Both the position numbers and the translations under genes were made by a program. A DNA stretch of 64,000 nucleotides from NCBI GenBank assembly GCA_020634935.1, contig JACKAT010000008.1, positions 62,001-126,000 of the forward strand, in the 5' to 3' direction. Below are positions 28,520 to 36,940 of this stretch, one piece after another. Source of the stretch: Anaerolineales bacterium (lineage in GTDB: Bacteria > Chloroflexota > Anaerolineae > 4572-78 > J111). Within the stretch, counting starts at the first letter, position 1. Each line of letters begins with the position of its first letter. A model generated the notes under the pieces. That model saw only the letters and a list, made by a program, of their open reading frames with translations. It had not been told where the DNA came from and searched no databases.

Positions 28520-28548
28520 TTGACAAAAACCCATACTGCTCGTATTAT
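28520..28548 (+). promoter_or_regulatory. Strong sigma-70-type promoter of gntR
   Basis: TTGACA at 28520-28525, a 17-base spacer and TATTAT at 28543-28548: a near-consensus promoter reading into the GntR gene and the operon behind it. Confidence 0.8.
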
Positions 28549-28554
28549 CTCCCC

Positions 28555-28572
28555 ATACATACGGTATACAGC
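28555..28572. promoter_or_regulatory. Candidate GntR operator 1
   Basis: ATACATACGGTATACAGC starts directly after the -10 box, where a bound repressor would block initiation. It is an imperfect ATACA-N3-TGTAT palindrome and shares 15 of 18 bases with a site upstream of the ABC transporter gene (45059-45076). Confidence 0.55.
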
Positions 28573-28620
28573 TTTAATACGATTACCATTAGAAGATCAA
28601 CGAATCCAATTCGAGGCACT

Positions 28621-29328
28621 ATGACTGTTGACGGCATGAGCAAGTTGGAAGATTATCTGTCCACCAAAGGCAAAATTGATGGGGCCAATTCGCGCTTATT
28701 ACGCGAAGCTGCCTACGAGCGTCTGTACGAAGCCATCAAACACGCCCAATTACAGCCGGGCGAACCCCTATCCGAAACGCGGCTCTCCAAAGCCTTAGGC
28801 ATCAGCCGTACCCCTGTGCGCGAGGCGCTTCAGCGATTGGCCAAAGAGGGTCTAGTGCAGGTCATTCCTGGCCGGGCTATTACCATCGCCGCTCCATCTA
28901 TTCAGGATGTTTTTGATGCCATTCACGTTCGAGAACTGCTCGAGCCGGAACTGGTGCGCCTGGCCGCCGAAGCCATGCCCACCGAAGAAAAAACCAAAAT
29001 GCTCAGTTTAACTCACGAAATGGAACGAGCCGCCAAGGCTGGCGACCGGCCCCGCTGGTCAAAAGCCGATATCAAATGGCACGAAACCTTATGTAATGCC
29101 TGCCCCAATCACCTTCTGGGTGAGATGGTGATGCAGGCCCGAAATCGTATCTTCACCCAAGCCGCCGATGAGCACGTCCCCGAACAGTACCTCATCGAAG
29201 GAACGGCTGAACATCTCCAGATTGTGCAGGCTATTCTCAACGGTGAGGGTGAAAAAGCCAAACAAATTACGCTTGATCATATCCGTAATGTCAGAGAAAA
29301 CATGGTAAAGCGGTTCTTCCAATACTAG
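28621..29328 (+). CDS. GntR-family regulator, FadR/FCD type
   Basis: 235-residue ligand-responsive repressor. An N-terminal winged helix (LYEAIKHAQLQPGEPLSETR, ISRTPVREALQRLAKEGLVQ) is joined to a helical FCD domain whose metal/ligand-binding acids and histidines lie in the region of HETLCNACPN and ITLDHIRNVREN. GAGG precedes the ATG. It is the first gene of the block running to the creatininase gene. A near-consensus promoter with an adjoining palindrome suggests autorepression. FCD regulators usually respond to sugar acids such as gluconate, galactonate or uronates. Confidence 0.88.
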   Translation: MTVDGMSKLEDYLSTKGKIDGANSRLLREAAYERLYEAIKHAQLQPGEPLSETRLSKALGISRTPVREALQRLAKEGLVQVIPGRAITIAAPSIQDVFDAIHVRELLEPELVRLAAEAMPTEEKTKMLSLTHEMERAAKAGDRPRWSKADIKWHETLCNACPNHLLGEMVMQARNRIFTQAADEHVPEQYLIEGTAEHLQIVQAILNGEGEKAKQITLDHIRNVRENMVKRFFQY

Positions 29329-29345
29329 TTAAGGAAACCCCCACT

Positions 29346-30788
29346 GTGCATCGATTACAGAGTCAGATGATTAAAACCGAATTGGCCGGTATTGTCGGTC
29401 CGGAGTATGTTCTCACCGAAGAAGCCGATCGCACCATTTACGGCGTCGATTACTTCTGGGTGCCCCGTTTGCTCATCGACCGGGGTGAGCTGCCGCCGCT
29501 GCCCGATTTTGTCGTCCTGCCGGAAACGGTCGAGCAGTTATCAGCGGTAATCCGGCTGGCCAATGTCTATAAAATCCCGGTGATTCCTTGGGGCGGCGGC
29601 TCCGGTACGCAGGGTGGTATCGTGCCGGTTTACGGCGGCATCACCGTCGATCTCAAACGCCTCAGCCGCATCATCGCCATCGATCCTCAATCGCAAACGG
29701 TCACGGCCCAGGCCGGCATCAACGGCTTCGATTTAGAATGCGCCCTGAACGAACACGGCTTTATGCTGCCTCACTACCCGGCGTCAGTTCATTCCGCCAC
29801 ATTAGGCGGTTATTTGGCCGCGCGCGGCTCCGGCACGATCTCGACGAAGTACGGCAAGGCCGAGGATATGGTGTTGACCCTTCAGGTGGTGCTGCCCAAC
29901 GGCGACATCATGCGCACGCTGCCCGTACCCAACCACGCCGCCGGCCCCGGTATCCTCCAGGTGTTCGTCGGCGCGGAAGGTAGCTACGGCATTATTACCG
30001 AAGCCACCATGCGCCTGGAAAAACTGCCGGAAGTCCGCCGTTTTCGCTCGTTCCTCTTTCCCGATCTGCACAGCGGCATCGAAGCCGGCCGCCGCATTAT
30101 GCTCGATCGCCTTCAGCCGCTGGTGATTCGGCTCTACGACGAACCCTCGACCATCAAAACCGTCAAACGGGTGCTCGGCGCAGACGTCGATCACGGCTCA
30201 TACATGGTCATCGGCTTCGACGGCCTGGCCGATATCGTCGACGTGCAGGAGAACATCGCTTACGACATCTGCCGCAGCTTCGGCGCTGAAGATTTAGGCG
30301 AAGAGCCGGGCCATCACTGGTGGGAGCATCGCTACGATTTCTACTTCCCGCCTAAAACGCTCGACATGCCCTGGATGTTCGGCACGCTCGATACGGTTTG
30401 CACCTTCGATAAGCTGGAGCCCCTCTATGAGGCCAAGAAACGAACCTTGGAAGAGCGCTATAAGAAGTGGGACATTTTCTACTACGGCCACCTATCCCAC
30501 TGGTTCCCCTGGGGCGCGATGCTGTACGACCGCTTCATCATCGAAAATCCGCCGCAAGACCCCGACGAGGCGCTAGCCCTGCACAACGAAATTTGGGACA
30601 CCGCTGTTAAAATCAACCTCGAGTACGGCGGCGTCCTCAACGAACACCACGGCGTCGGGTTAAAAATCGGGCGACATGTCCGCAGCCAGTACGGTCCGGC
30701 CTTTCAAGTTTTGGATGCCCTAAAGCAAGGCCTTGATCCGCACAATCTACTCAACCCCGGCAAGATGGGCTTCGGACCGGTGAAATAA
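29346..30788 (+). CDS. FAD-linked oxidase (GlcD / alkyl-DHAP-synthase-like)
   Basis: 480-residue flavoenzyme of the VAO family, oxidising a 2-hydroxy acid or related substrate. The FAD-binding PP-loop is in VIPWGGGSGTQGGIVPV, followed by TVTAQAGINGFDLECALNEHGFMLPHYPASV and GGYLAARGSGTIS; the C-terminal flavin-oxidase signature is GGVLNEHHGVGLKIGRHV and LDPHNLLNPGKMGFGP. The GTG at 29346 follows AAGGA at about 10 bases. The next gene encodes a GlcF/HdrD-like partner, so the pair resembles the glycolate or D-lactate oxidase GlcD-GlcF unit. The exact substrate is unknown. Confidence 0.87.
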   Translation: MHRLQSQMIKTELAGIVGPEYVLTEEADRTIYGVDYFWVPRLLIDRGELPPLPDFVVLPETVEQLSAVIRLANVYKIPVIPWGGGSGTQGGIVPVYGGITVDLKRLSRIIAIDPQSQTVTAQAGINGFDLECALNEHGFMLPHYPASVHSATLGGYLAARGSGTISTKYGKAEDMVLTLQVVLPNGDIMRTLPVPNHAAGPGILQVFVGAEGSYGIITEATMRLEKLPEVRRFRSFLFPDLHSGIEAGRRIMLDRLQPLVIRLYDEPSTIKTVKRVLGADVDHGSYMVIGFDGLADIVDVQENIAYDICRSFGAEDLGEEPGHHWWEHRYDFYFPPKTLDMPWMFGTLDTVCTFDKLEPLYEAKKRTLEERYKKWDIFYYGHLSHWFPWGAMLYDRFIIENPPQDPDEALALHNEIWDTAVKINLEYGGVLNEHHGVGLKIGRHVRSQYGPAFQVLDALKQGLDPHNLLNPGKMGFGPVK

Positions 30789-30795
30789 AGTAATT

Positions 30796-30853
30796 GGTAA
30801 TTAGTCATTGGTAATTCGCGAATTTATTTACCATTTACCAACGACTAATTACC
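30796..30853. repeat. Short-word hairpin
   Basis: GGTAATTAGTCATTGGTAA pairs with TTACCAACGACTAATTACC (one mismatch) around an AT-rich loop. It lies between the FAD oxidase gene and its partner within one operon. Confidence 0.75.
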
Positions 30854-30881
30854 GTCATAAGTTAGTCTTCACGAGAAAACC

Positions 30882-31982
30882 ATGACACGCTTAGCCACCC
30901 ACAAACAATCGCTTTACGAACTTCGCTTCTCGCCGATGTGCAAACCCGCGGCTGAAGTGGCGAATTTGACCAAGCTGGAAAGCCACACCACCCGCGGCCG
31001 GGTGATGATGATGTGGCGCATCGCCGAGAATATCATCACCTGGAACCGGCGCGAGGTGGAATTGATGTACCAATCCACCCTCGACAGCATCAGCGAGGCG
31101 TTCGACGTGTTCCACTACCCGGTCAGCCAATATATGCTCGATGCCCGGGCCGACATTTGGGCCGCCGGGCTGGCCCCAGCTGGCGTGGTCGAAGCGGTTG
31201 AAGCCAGCAAACTTGAACCGGAGCGCGTCCCAACCGGAGCGCGGACGCTGCTGCTGGCCGGTGAAATCGCCCAACTTGGCGATGACGCGCTCTTGGAACC
31301 GATGCAGGCGACGCTGCAACAGGCCGGCGTACAAGCGGCCCCGTGGGTGGCGTCAACCGGCGCATTAGCCTATGCGCTCGGCGCGTTGGATGTCGCTCAA
31401 GTTCAAGCGGCACAGGTGATTGAGCATATCCAGGCCAGCGGCGCGCAAACGGTTATCGCCGATGGGCCGGAGACCGCTTGGGCCTTGACCAAGATTTATC
31501 CGGCGCTCGGTATCGACTTACCGGGCGGGGTGGCGGTCAAGCTGTTATCGACGGTGCTGGCCGAGAACACCGCCCAGGGATCGTCCCACTTAGGCGTCGT
31601 TTTCGTCCACGACAGCCGCCCGGCCTGTTTGATCGCCGATCGGATGGCCAATAATCTGGCCGTTTTACCGGGCTACCGGGAAGATGAGGCGGCGTTTGGG
31701 ACAGGGGACGTTTACGAAGCGCCCCGCCGGCGGCTCGACATGCTGGGTGTGGAACGCGTCTTCAGCACCTGGACGCGCTCACTGGCTAAAAGCAGCGGCG
31801 CTGATGATGGCCTGTGGCTAACTTATCCCGATTTAGCCGCCGGTCTGGCCCGGCAGCGGCTCGACTACGCGGCCCAATTGGGCGCAACCACCATCGTCAC
31901 CGACTCGCCCCTGGCCGCATCATTCCTGGCCAAACACATCGACGAACGTGACCTACAAGTTAAGCTTTTGGCGGCGATATAA
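30882..31982 (+). CDS. GlcF/HdrD-like protein lacking the Fe-S and CCG cysteines
   Basis: 366 residues aligning by eye with the Fe-S subunit of glycolate oxidase or heterodisulfide reductase D: ELRFSPMCKPAAEVANLTK, ESHTTRGR, then DVFHYPVSQYMLDARADIWA, and two CCG-type halves in the C-terminal region. The expected cysteines are gone. Cluster 1 keeps only C20; the cluster 2 region (62-80) has none; CCGxxGG is SSGADDG (304-310); TxCPxC is TDSPLAA (S342). Only two cysteines remain in the whole chain. The reading frame is intact and it follows the FAD oxidase gene, so it is probably a structural or regulatory partner without Fe-S clusters. A pseudogene is unlikely. Confidence 0.7.
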   Translation: MTRLATHKQSLYELRFSPMCKPAAEVANLTKLESHTTRGRVMMMWRIAENIITWNRREVELMYQSTLDSISEAFDVFHYPVSQYMLDARADIWAAGLAPAGVVEAVEASKLEPERVPTGARTLLLAGEIAQLGDDALLEPMQATLQQAGVQAAPWVASTGALAYALGALDVAQVQAAQVIEHIQASGAQTVIADGPETAWALTKIYPALGIDLPGGVAVKLLSTVLAENTAQGSSHLGVVFVHDSRPACLIADRMANNLAVLPGYREDEAAFGTGDVYEAPRRRLDMLGVERVFSTWTRSLAKSSGADDGLWLTYPDLAAGLARQRLDYAAQLGATTIVTDSPLAASFLAKHIDERDLQVKLLAAI

Positions 31983-32130
31983 ATGTAAACGGTAACTATA
32001 GCCTGCCGGAGACCTATAAGGTTTTCAAACCCACCAGCAGATGAAATCCTCTAACGATATGGCTCGATAGCAGTCTTGAAGTCACCTTCGGAAACCTTAT
32101 AACCTGAGTTCGGAAATAGAGGTGTTTCAT

Positions 32131-32286
32131 GTCATTTCGAAGCGCAGCGGAGAAATCCCTGTGACAATACGCTTGAAAAGGTGTCCGGTTGGGAAAATGT
32201 GCAGCGACAACGCTCATTTTTTCCCAGCGAATGCTTCATTTATGGGGATGTCTGAGGGATTTCTCCGCCTCCGGCTCCGAAATGAC
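32131..32286. repeat. GTCATTTCG-bracketed inverted-repeat element, copy 1
   Basis: Opens with GTCATTTCGAAGCGCAGCGG and AGAAATCCCT and closes with AGGGATTTCTCCGCCTCCGG and CGAAATGAC. It lies inside the arms AACCTGAGTTCG and CGAACTCAGGTT, as if inserted in an older repeat. A shorter relative is at 55519-55608. Confidence 0.75.
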
Positions 32287-32332
32287 ATACCCGATTTTAA
32301 TTATCGAACTCAGGTTTATAGGTCTGAGCAGC

Positions 32333-32680
32333 GGTAGGAACCATTTTTCCGTGGTAGGAATCGTTCGGCGGTCGGTAGGAACCATTTTTCCGCGGTAGGA
32401 ATCGTTCGGCGGTCGGTAGGAATGACTTTTCGTCGGTAGGAATCATTTTTCCGTGGTAGGAATCGTTCGGCGGTCGGTAGGAATGATTTTTCGGCGGTAG
32501 GAACCATTTTTCGATGGTAGGAACCGTTCGGCGGTTGGTGGGAATGACTTTTCGGCGGTAGGAACCATTTTTCCGCGGTAGGAATCGTTTGGCGAATGGT
32601 AGGAACCATTTTTCCGCACGAACCATTTTTCGACGGTACGGACGATTTTTCGACGGTACGAACCGTTCGGTAGTCCTCGT
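32333..32680. repeat. Tandem array B: 20/21-base units
   Basis: At least 16 units, each beginning GGTAGGAA or a close variant. Units of the type GGTAGGAACCATTTTTCCGC (20 bases) and of the type starting GGTAGGAATCGTTCGGCGG (21 bases) alternate or are interspersed, giving a higher-order period near 41 or 61 bases. The last units become degenerate (GGTACGAACC). Confidence 0.85.
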
Positions 32681-32804
32681 TAAAACCGCCTATAAATAGA
32701 TCAGATTCGGTAACAAAGCTGTTGCCCCCGGCGCTTGACGCTGGCTGCGCAGTTGCAAATTTATTCAAAGAAGATAATCAATGTAAAGCAAGGAGGCTAC
32801 ACCT

Positions 32805-33704
32805 ATGTTTCTTTCAATGCACAATTGGATGCGAGCAGAACCGATTGACGTTACCATTCGCCGCTTAGCCAAACACGGCTACGACGCCATCGAAATTGAA
32901 GGTGAACCGTCAAAATACAATACCGCCGACGTACGGGGCCTGCTCAAAGAGCACAATCTGCGCTGCTTCGGCTCCGTCTCGCTCATGTTTGAAGGCCGCG
33001 ACCTCATCCACGCCGACGAAGCGGTGCGGGCCAGCACCGTCCAATACCTGAAAGATTGCGTGACGATGGTCAAGGAACTCGAAGGCGAGGAGATGACCAT
33101 TGTGCCGTCACAGGTCGGCAAAGTCGCCGCGATGGCCAGCCCGGAAGAGGAATGGGCTTGGGCCGTCGAGGGCCTCAAAGAAGTTTACGACCACAGTGAA
33201 AAAGCCGGCATCGTCTTAGGGCTTGAACCCCTCAACCGTTTTGAAACTAACTTCCTCAATCGCCACGATCAGGCGCTACTACTGGCTGAAGCGGTTGGCC
33301 CGAACTGCGGCATTTGCCTCGATGCCTTCCATATTAATATTGAAGAAGCCAATCTGTACCAGGCTATTCTCAACAGCAGTGAGCGGCTGGTCGCGTTCCA
33401 TGTGGCCGATAACAACCGCATGGCCTGTGGTCAAGGCGATTACGATTGGGTGCGCCTGCTGACCACGCTTAAAGCCGCCGGTTACAACAGCGCCCTGACC
33501 GTGGAGTTCGTCGCGCCGCTCGACCGCACCCCGGCTAACCCCTACAAAAACGCCACCGCCGCCGCCGAGTCGGAACTAACGCCCGAACAACTCAAATTCA
33601 TCGAAGATCACGGCAGCGGCGTTCTCTCCGACGAATTCTACAGTTGGCTGGTCGAAATCTCCGCCAACACCCTGCGCGACGCCATCAAAAAAGTCGGCGG
33701 GTAA
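32805..33704 (+). CDS. Sugar phosphate isomerase/epimerase (tagatose-3-epimerase fold)
   Basis: 299-residue AP-endonuclease-2-type TIM barrel. Likely metal ligands: the glutamate in GLEPLNRFE, the aspartate in CLDAFHINIEE, the histidine in AFHVADNNR and the glutamate in LTVEFV, arranged as in D-tagatose/D-psicose 3-epimerases. AAGGAGG precedes the ATG. It sits in the block with the FAD oxidase, UPF0261 and creatininase-family genes. A paralogue with the same LEPLNRFET motif is at 53.2 kb. The sugar is unknown. Confidence 0.8.
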   Translation: MFLSMHNWMRAEPIDVTIRRLAKHGYDAIEIEGEPSKYNTADVRGLLKEHNLRCFGSVSLMFEGRDLIHADEAVRASTVQYLKDCVTMVKELEGEEMTIVPSQVGKVAAMASPEEEWAWAVEGLKEVYDHSEKAGIVLGLEPLNRFETNFLNRHDQALLLAEAVGPNCGICLDAFHINIEEANLYQAILNSSERLVAFHVADNNRMACGQGDYDWVRLLTTLKAAGYNSALTVEFVAPLDRTPANPYKNATAAAESELTPEQLKFIEDHGSGVLSDEFYSWLVEISANTLRDAIKKVGG

Positions 33705-33713
33705 AGGGAATTT

Positions 33714-33776
33714 ATGAATTATGAATTATGAAATCAGAATTATGAAGGTCACATCGATTCATAATTCATAATTCAT
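33714..33776. repeat. Short-word hairpin
   Basis: ATGAATTATGAATTATGAAA pairs with GATTCATAATTCATAATTCA. It lies between two genes of one operon. Confidence 0.75.
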
Positions 33777-33801
33777 CCTTCATAATTTGCGGGAGATGAT
33801 G

Positions 33802-35043
33802 ATGAAAACCGTGGCATTGATTGGCACGCTTGATACCAAGGGGCCGGAGATAGGTTACTTGCGCGATCGCTGCCGGGAGTTGGGGCTGAAGACGCTGGTG
33901 ATCGACTCCGGCATTTTAGGCGAACCGCTTGAGATCGAGCCGGATATTAGTCGCGCGGCGGTGGCGCAGGCTGCCGGCAGCGATATCGACACGATCCGGC
34001 AGGCCGGCAGTCGCGGCGCGGCGGTTCACGAAATGATGAAAGGCGTTCGCCAAGTGGTGCTCGATCAGTACGCTGCCGGCCGGCTGCACGGGGTGGCTTG
34101 TTTGGGCGGCGCGGAAGGCTCGGTCTTGGGGGCGCACGCCATGCAAGCCTTGCCGATCGGCGTACCCAAGCTGCTGGCTACCCCCATCGCCTCCGGCAAG
34201 CGACACTTCGGGCCGTTGATGGGCCTGCGCGATGTGATGGTCATCCACTCGATCATCGATATCCTGGGCCTCAACCCGATTAGCCGAACGATTTTCGACA
34301 ATATGGCGGCGGCGCTGGCCGGGCTGGTCGAGCACGGCCACCCGATCAATCTGGATACGAATGAGCGTTACGTCGCTATTACAATGTTGGGCAACACCAC
34401 CAAATCAGTGATGGCGGCCAAAGAGCGGCTGGCTCAAGAGGGCATCGAGGCCATCATCTTCCATTCTAATGGCGTCGGTGGACCGGCGATGGAGGAGTTA
34501 GCCGAGAAAGGGCTGTTTATCGGCGTGATCGACATGACCACCGACGAACTGGCCGATGAACTGGTCGGCGGCTTCCACAACGGCGGGCCGGAGCGGCTGC
34601 GGGTGGTGGGCCGGTTGGGGCTGCCGCAGGTCGTCGTCCCCGGCTGCATCGACTTCACCGTCCACGGCCCACCCGAGGCCGTCCCCGAGCATCTGCGTGA
34701 GCGGCCGTTGTACACCCACAACCCGGTCTTTACGCTAGTCCGGACGCTCGAACCGGAGATGGCCGAACTGGGCCATCGCTTTGCCGAGCGGCTCAACGAG
34801 GCCACCGGACCAATCAAGATGGCTTATCCGACCCAGGGATTGTCCATTCCCAGCTATCCCCCCGACGGCGTTTTCTGGGACCCTGAGGCTGACGCGGCTT
34901 TTATGGCCGCCCTTCGCCAAGATCTGCGCCCGGATATTCCCATTTTGGACTACCCACGGCACGTCAACGACCCCGCTTTTGGGGTTGAGATCGCCGAGCT
35001 TTTTTTGGAAATGATGAATAGGGAGAAAGAAGGCCAAAATTAA
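33802..35043 (+). CDS. UPF0261 / Tm-1-like ATP-binding protein
   Basis: 413 residues matching the UPF0261 family, the N-terminal half of tomato Tm-1. Seen: ALIGTLDTKGPEIGYLRDRC, VACLGGAEGSVLGAHAMQAL, ASGKRHFGP, MLGNTTKSV and FHSNGVGGPAMEEL. In bacteria this protein usually sits next to a TIM-barrel PEP-hydrolase-like protein, which here lies 20 kb away at 54.2 kb. Three consecutive ATGs follow a GGGAG site; I chose the third for spacing. Biochemical role in bacteria is not established. Confidence 0.8.
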   Translation: MKTVALIGTLDTKGPEIGYLRDRCRELGLKTLVIDSGILGEPLEIEPDISRAAVAQAAGSDIDTIRQAGSRGAAVHEMMKGVRQVVLDQYAAGRLHGVACLGGAEGSVLGAHAMQALPIGVPKLLATPIASGKRHFGPLMGLRDVMVIHSIIDILGLNPISRTIFDNMAAALAGLVEHGHPINLDTNERYVAITMLGNTTKSVMAAKERLAQEGIEAIIFHSNGVGGPAMEELAEKGLFIGVIDMTTDELADELVGGFHNGGPERLRVVGRLGLPQVVVPGCIDFTVHGPPEAVPEHLRERPLYTHNPVFTLVRTLEPEMAELGHRFAERLNEATGPIKMAYPTQGLSIPSYPPDGVFWDPEADAAFMAALRQDLRPDIPILDYPRHVNDPAFGVEIAELFLEMMNREKEGQN

Positions 35044-35145
35044 ATTGGCGTATTTGCCCCCTAATCCCTACTTCCTACTCCTTACTCCCCAATTTGAACC
35101 CAGGCACGGTAACTTGAGTGACATTATATTATAGGAGCATAATCC

Positions 35146-36024
35146 ATGAGCAATAATGGTCAATTTAGATCATACAACATCGCTGACTTAACCTATGTCG
35201 ATATCCAGGAATATTTGCAAACGAAAGACATCATCATGGTGCCGGTGGCCAGCACCGAGCAGCACGGCCCGCACCTGCCCCTCAAAACCGATACCGTCAC
35301 CGCCGAAGAGGTATCCCGCCGTGTGGCCGAGCAAATTCAAGTGTTCTACACCCCCTGTATCTGGACCGGCTACTCCCCCCAACACATGCACAAACCCAAC
35401 CAGGGGCGCGGTACGATTACCGTGCGGCCTGAAACGCTGCTCAATCTCATGTACGATGTCGCCCGCAGCTTGATCCACCACGGCTTCAACCGGATTGTGT
35501 TTATCAACGGGCATGGCTCCAATGTCAAAGTGGTTGATCCGGTGCTGCGCAAACTACGCTACGATACCGGCGCACTAATCGGTTTTGCCAAACCCTATAT
35601 GGAAAATTACGTGGGGTTGATGGAAGGTTTGATGGTCAATCCGCCGGAAGAAACCCCCGGCTGGCACGCCAGCGAGTTGGAAACTTCGCAGATGCTGGCC
35701 CATGATGTGGTCGAAGGCACTAACTACGTTCGGATGGATCGCGCCGAGAAAACGCTGGCTCACGTCCCGGAATTCCTGCCCCGCAGCTTCGCCAAGAAAG
35801 ACGGCATGCCCGATGTGCAGTTCGAGGGTTACAAATATTTCAACTTTCCGATGGACCATCACGAGTTCATCGAGTCAGGCACCATCGGCAACCCGACCAC
35901 CGCCACGGCTGAAAAGGGTGAGGAAGCCTTTCGCCGCTTTTCCGATCACGTCGCCCGAGCGATTTTGGAGCTAATGACAGTACCCGTTGAAGTTCACACC
36001 CGTGAATTCAACGAGCGAGTTTAG
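35146..36024 (+). CDS. Creatininase-family amidohydrolase
   Basis: 292 residues. Members hydrolyse amides or cyclic amides (creatinine, 3-dehydro sugars' carboxamides, MftE-type peptides). Metal-binding motifs: the glutamate and histidine in PVASTEQHGPHLPLKTDT, the aspartate at its end, NGHGSNVKVVDP and HASELETS. TAGGAG precedes the ATG. It is last in the gntR block; a terminator lies about 170 bases downstream. Its function in carbohydrate breakdown is inferred from position only. Confidence 0.85.
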   Translation: MSNNGQFRSYNIADLTYVDIQEYLQTKDIIMVPVASTEQHGPHLPLKTDTVTAEEVSRRVAEQIQVFYTPCIWTGYSPQHMHKPNQGRGTITVRPETLLNLMYDVARSLIHHGFNRIVFINGHGSNVKVVDPVLRKLRYDTGALIGFAKPYMENYVGLMEGLMVNPPEETPGWHASELETSQMLAHDVVEGTNYVRMDRAEKTLAHVPEFLPRSFAKKDGMPDVQFEGYKYFNFPMDHHEFIESGTIGNPTTATAEKGEEAFRRFSDHVARAILELMTVPVEVHTREFNERV

Positions 36025-36035
36025 TGGTAAATGAA

Positions 36036-36086
36036 CTGGAAGTAGGAATTAAAGAATCATACCAAATTCTTGTTCCCTACTTCCAG
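36036..36086. repeat. Short-word hairpin
   Basis: CTGGAAGTAGGAATTAAAGA pairs imperfectly with TTCTTGTTCCCTACTTCCAG; the words match the GGAGTAGGGAGTAGG family seen at 58.7 kb. Confidence 0.65.
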
Positions 36087-36192
36087 ATGTCACCCTAATT
36101 TTTCTATATTCTAACAATATCTGATACAATCAAACTATATCCATATTATGGATTTTCACATGCTTGCCCGGAGAAGATATCCTTCTCATGAT

Positions 36193-36235
36193 GAGGCACT
36201 GATGCGGGGGAGAGTATCAGTGCCTCTAAATTTTT
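36193..36235 (+). terminator. Intrinsic terminator of the gntR block
   Basis: GAGGCACTGAT (36193-36203) pairs perfectly with ATCAGTGCCTC (36216-36226), followed by TAAATTTTT. Confidence 0.88.
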
Positions 36236-36336
36236 ACCACGTCACGCCTCAGGTGACTGGCACTTTTACTCAACTGAAAATGTAGAGAGGAACATAACGC
36301 TACAGTTACGACGATTAAGTGCCAGTCACTCCCCCG

Positions 36337-36651
36337 TTACGAAACCACAACAACCTCATCCGTCACCAGCCGAAAGCGATCAGGCGCACAGTGGGCCTTG
36401 ATATCCGCCCCGGCCTGAGCGCCGAATTCGGACTCGAGGGCCGCTTTGAAATCATCCAGCGTATCGAAATACAACTCAGACACGGCATCGTAGGGGCCGT
36501 CGGCGTGTTCCGGCTGCACCACGCTCATGCGGTAGTGGCGAATTTTGGGAAACTGCTTGCCGATAGCCGCATGCTCCTCAAAGGCCCACGTCCGAAACGC
36601 CTCGATACTCATGCCTTCCTTACGTTTCATCAATGATACAATTTTTACCAT
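36337..36651 (-). CDS. EthD-family small protein
   Basis: 104-residue ferredoxin-like alpha/beta barrel protein of the EthD/dimeric alpha-beta group: MVKIVSLMKRKEGMSIEAFR, WAFEEHAAIGKQFPKIRHYR with the conserved histidine, and SELYFDTLDDFKAAL. AGGAG precedes the ATG. It is the last gene of block 2, separated from the molybdenum subunit gene by about 290 bases of repeats. Such proteins often help ring-forming or ring-opening steps; its role here is unknown. Confidence 0.75.
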   Translation of the reverse strand: MVKIVSLMKRKEGMSIEAFRTWAFEEHAAIGKQFPKIRHYRMSVVQPEHADGPYDAVSELYFDTLDDFKAALESEFGAQAGADIKAHCAPDRFRLVTDEVVVVS

Positions 36652-36673
36652 AATAATCTCCTGTGAGAATAGA

Positions 36674-36707
36674 TGTTGTAGGACAAACTTAAGTTTGTCC
36701 TACAACA
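36674..36707. repeat. Perfect palindrome with AACTTAAGTT centre, copy 1
   Basis: 34 bases, fully self-complementary, centred on AAACTTAAGTTT. Its inner 26 bases recur exactly at 55065-55090. Confidence 0.9.
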
Positions 36708-36765
36708 TTTTCATTGTCGGTGTCGTCCAAAAGGGACTGTTCGACTCTTGTAAAAATAGAGGTCT

Positions 36766-36823
36766 GGAGCGTCAAAGTTTACTTTGACCTGACTCTGAAT
36801 GACAAAGCCAGCTTTGTCGCTCC
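36766..36823. repeat. GGAGC...GCTCC inverted repeat, copy 1
   Basis: Opens GGAGCGTCAAAGTTTACTTT and closes with AAAGCCAGCTTTGTCGCTCC. One of four intergenic copies. Confidence 0.8.
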
Positions 36824-36940
36824 GTTACATTTTTATTCTGGGTGTTGTCTCAATCGAGACGGTCTGACTCCTGTCGTTAATGATAGGAATGAACAAAAGT
36901 CAACTAGAATATTCCGTGAGAAAATTAGAGATTGGATTGG

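Larger units (their letters stand above)
31983..32804. other. 820-base intergenic region with nested repeats
   Basis: No credible gene. It holds, in order, an AACCTGAGTTCG-type inverted repeat (32101-32112 with 32305-32316), a GTCATTTCG-bracketed element inside it, tandem array B, and the AAGGAGG ribosome-binding site of the next gene near 32790. Confidence 0.7.
36025..36336. other. Intergenic region between convergent blocks 1 and 2
   Basis: Contains a short-word hairpin (36036-36086), an intrinsic terminator (36193-36235), and a perfect 13-bp inverted repeat GTGACTGGCACTT (36253-36265) with AAGTGCCAGTCAC (36317-36329). No gene is visible. Confidence 0.7.

Noticed and set aside
32297..32768. 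Small proteins rich in FLPRKNGSY from array B
   Set aside because: They are translations of the repeat; period 41 breaks the frame, and no start signal is seen.
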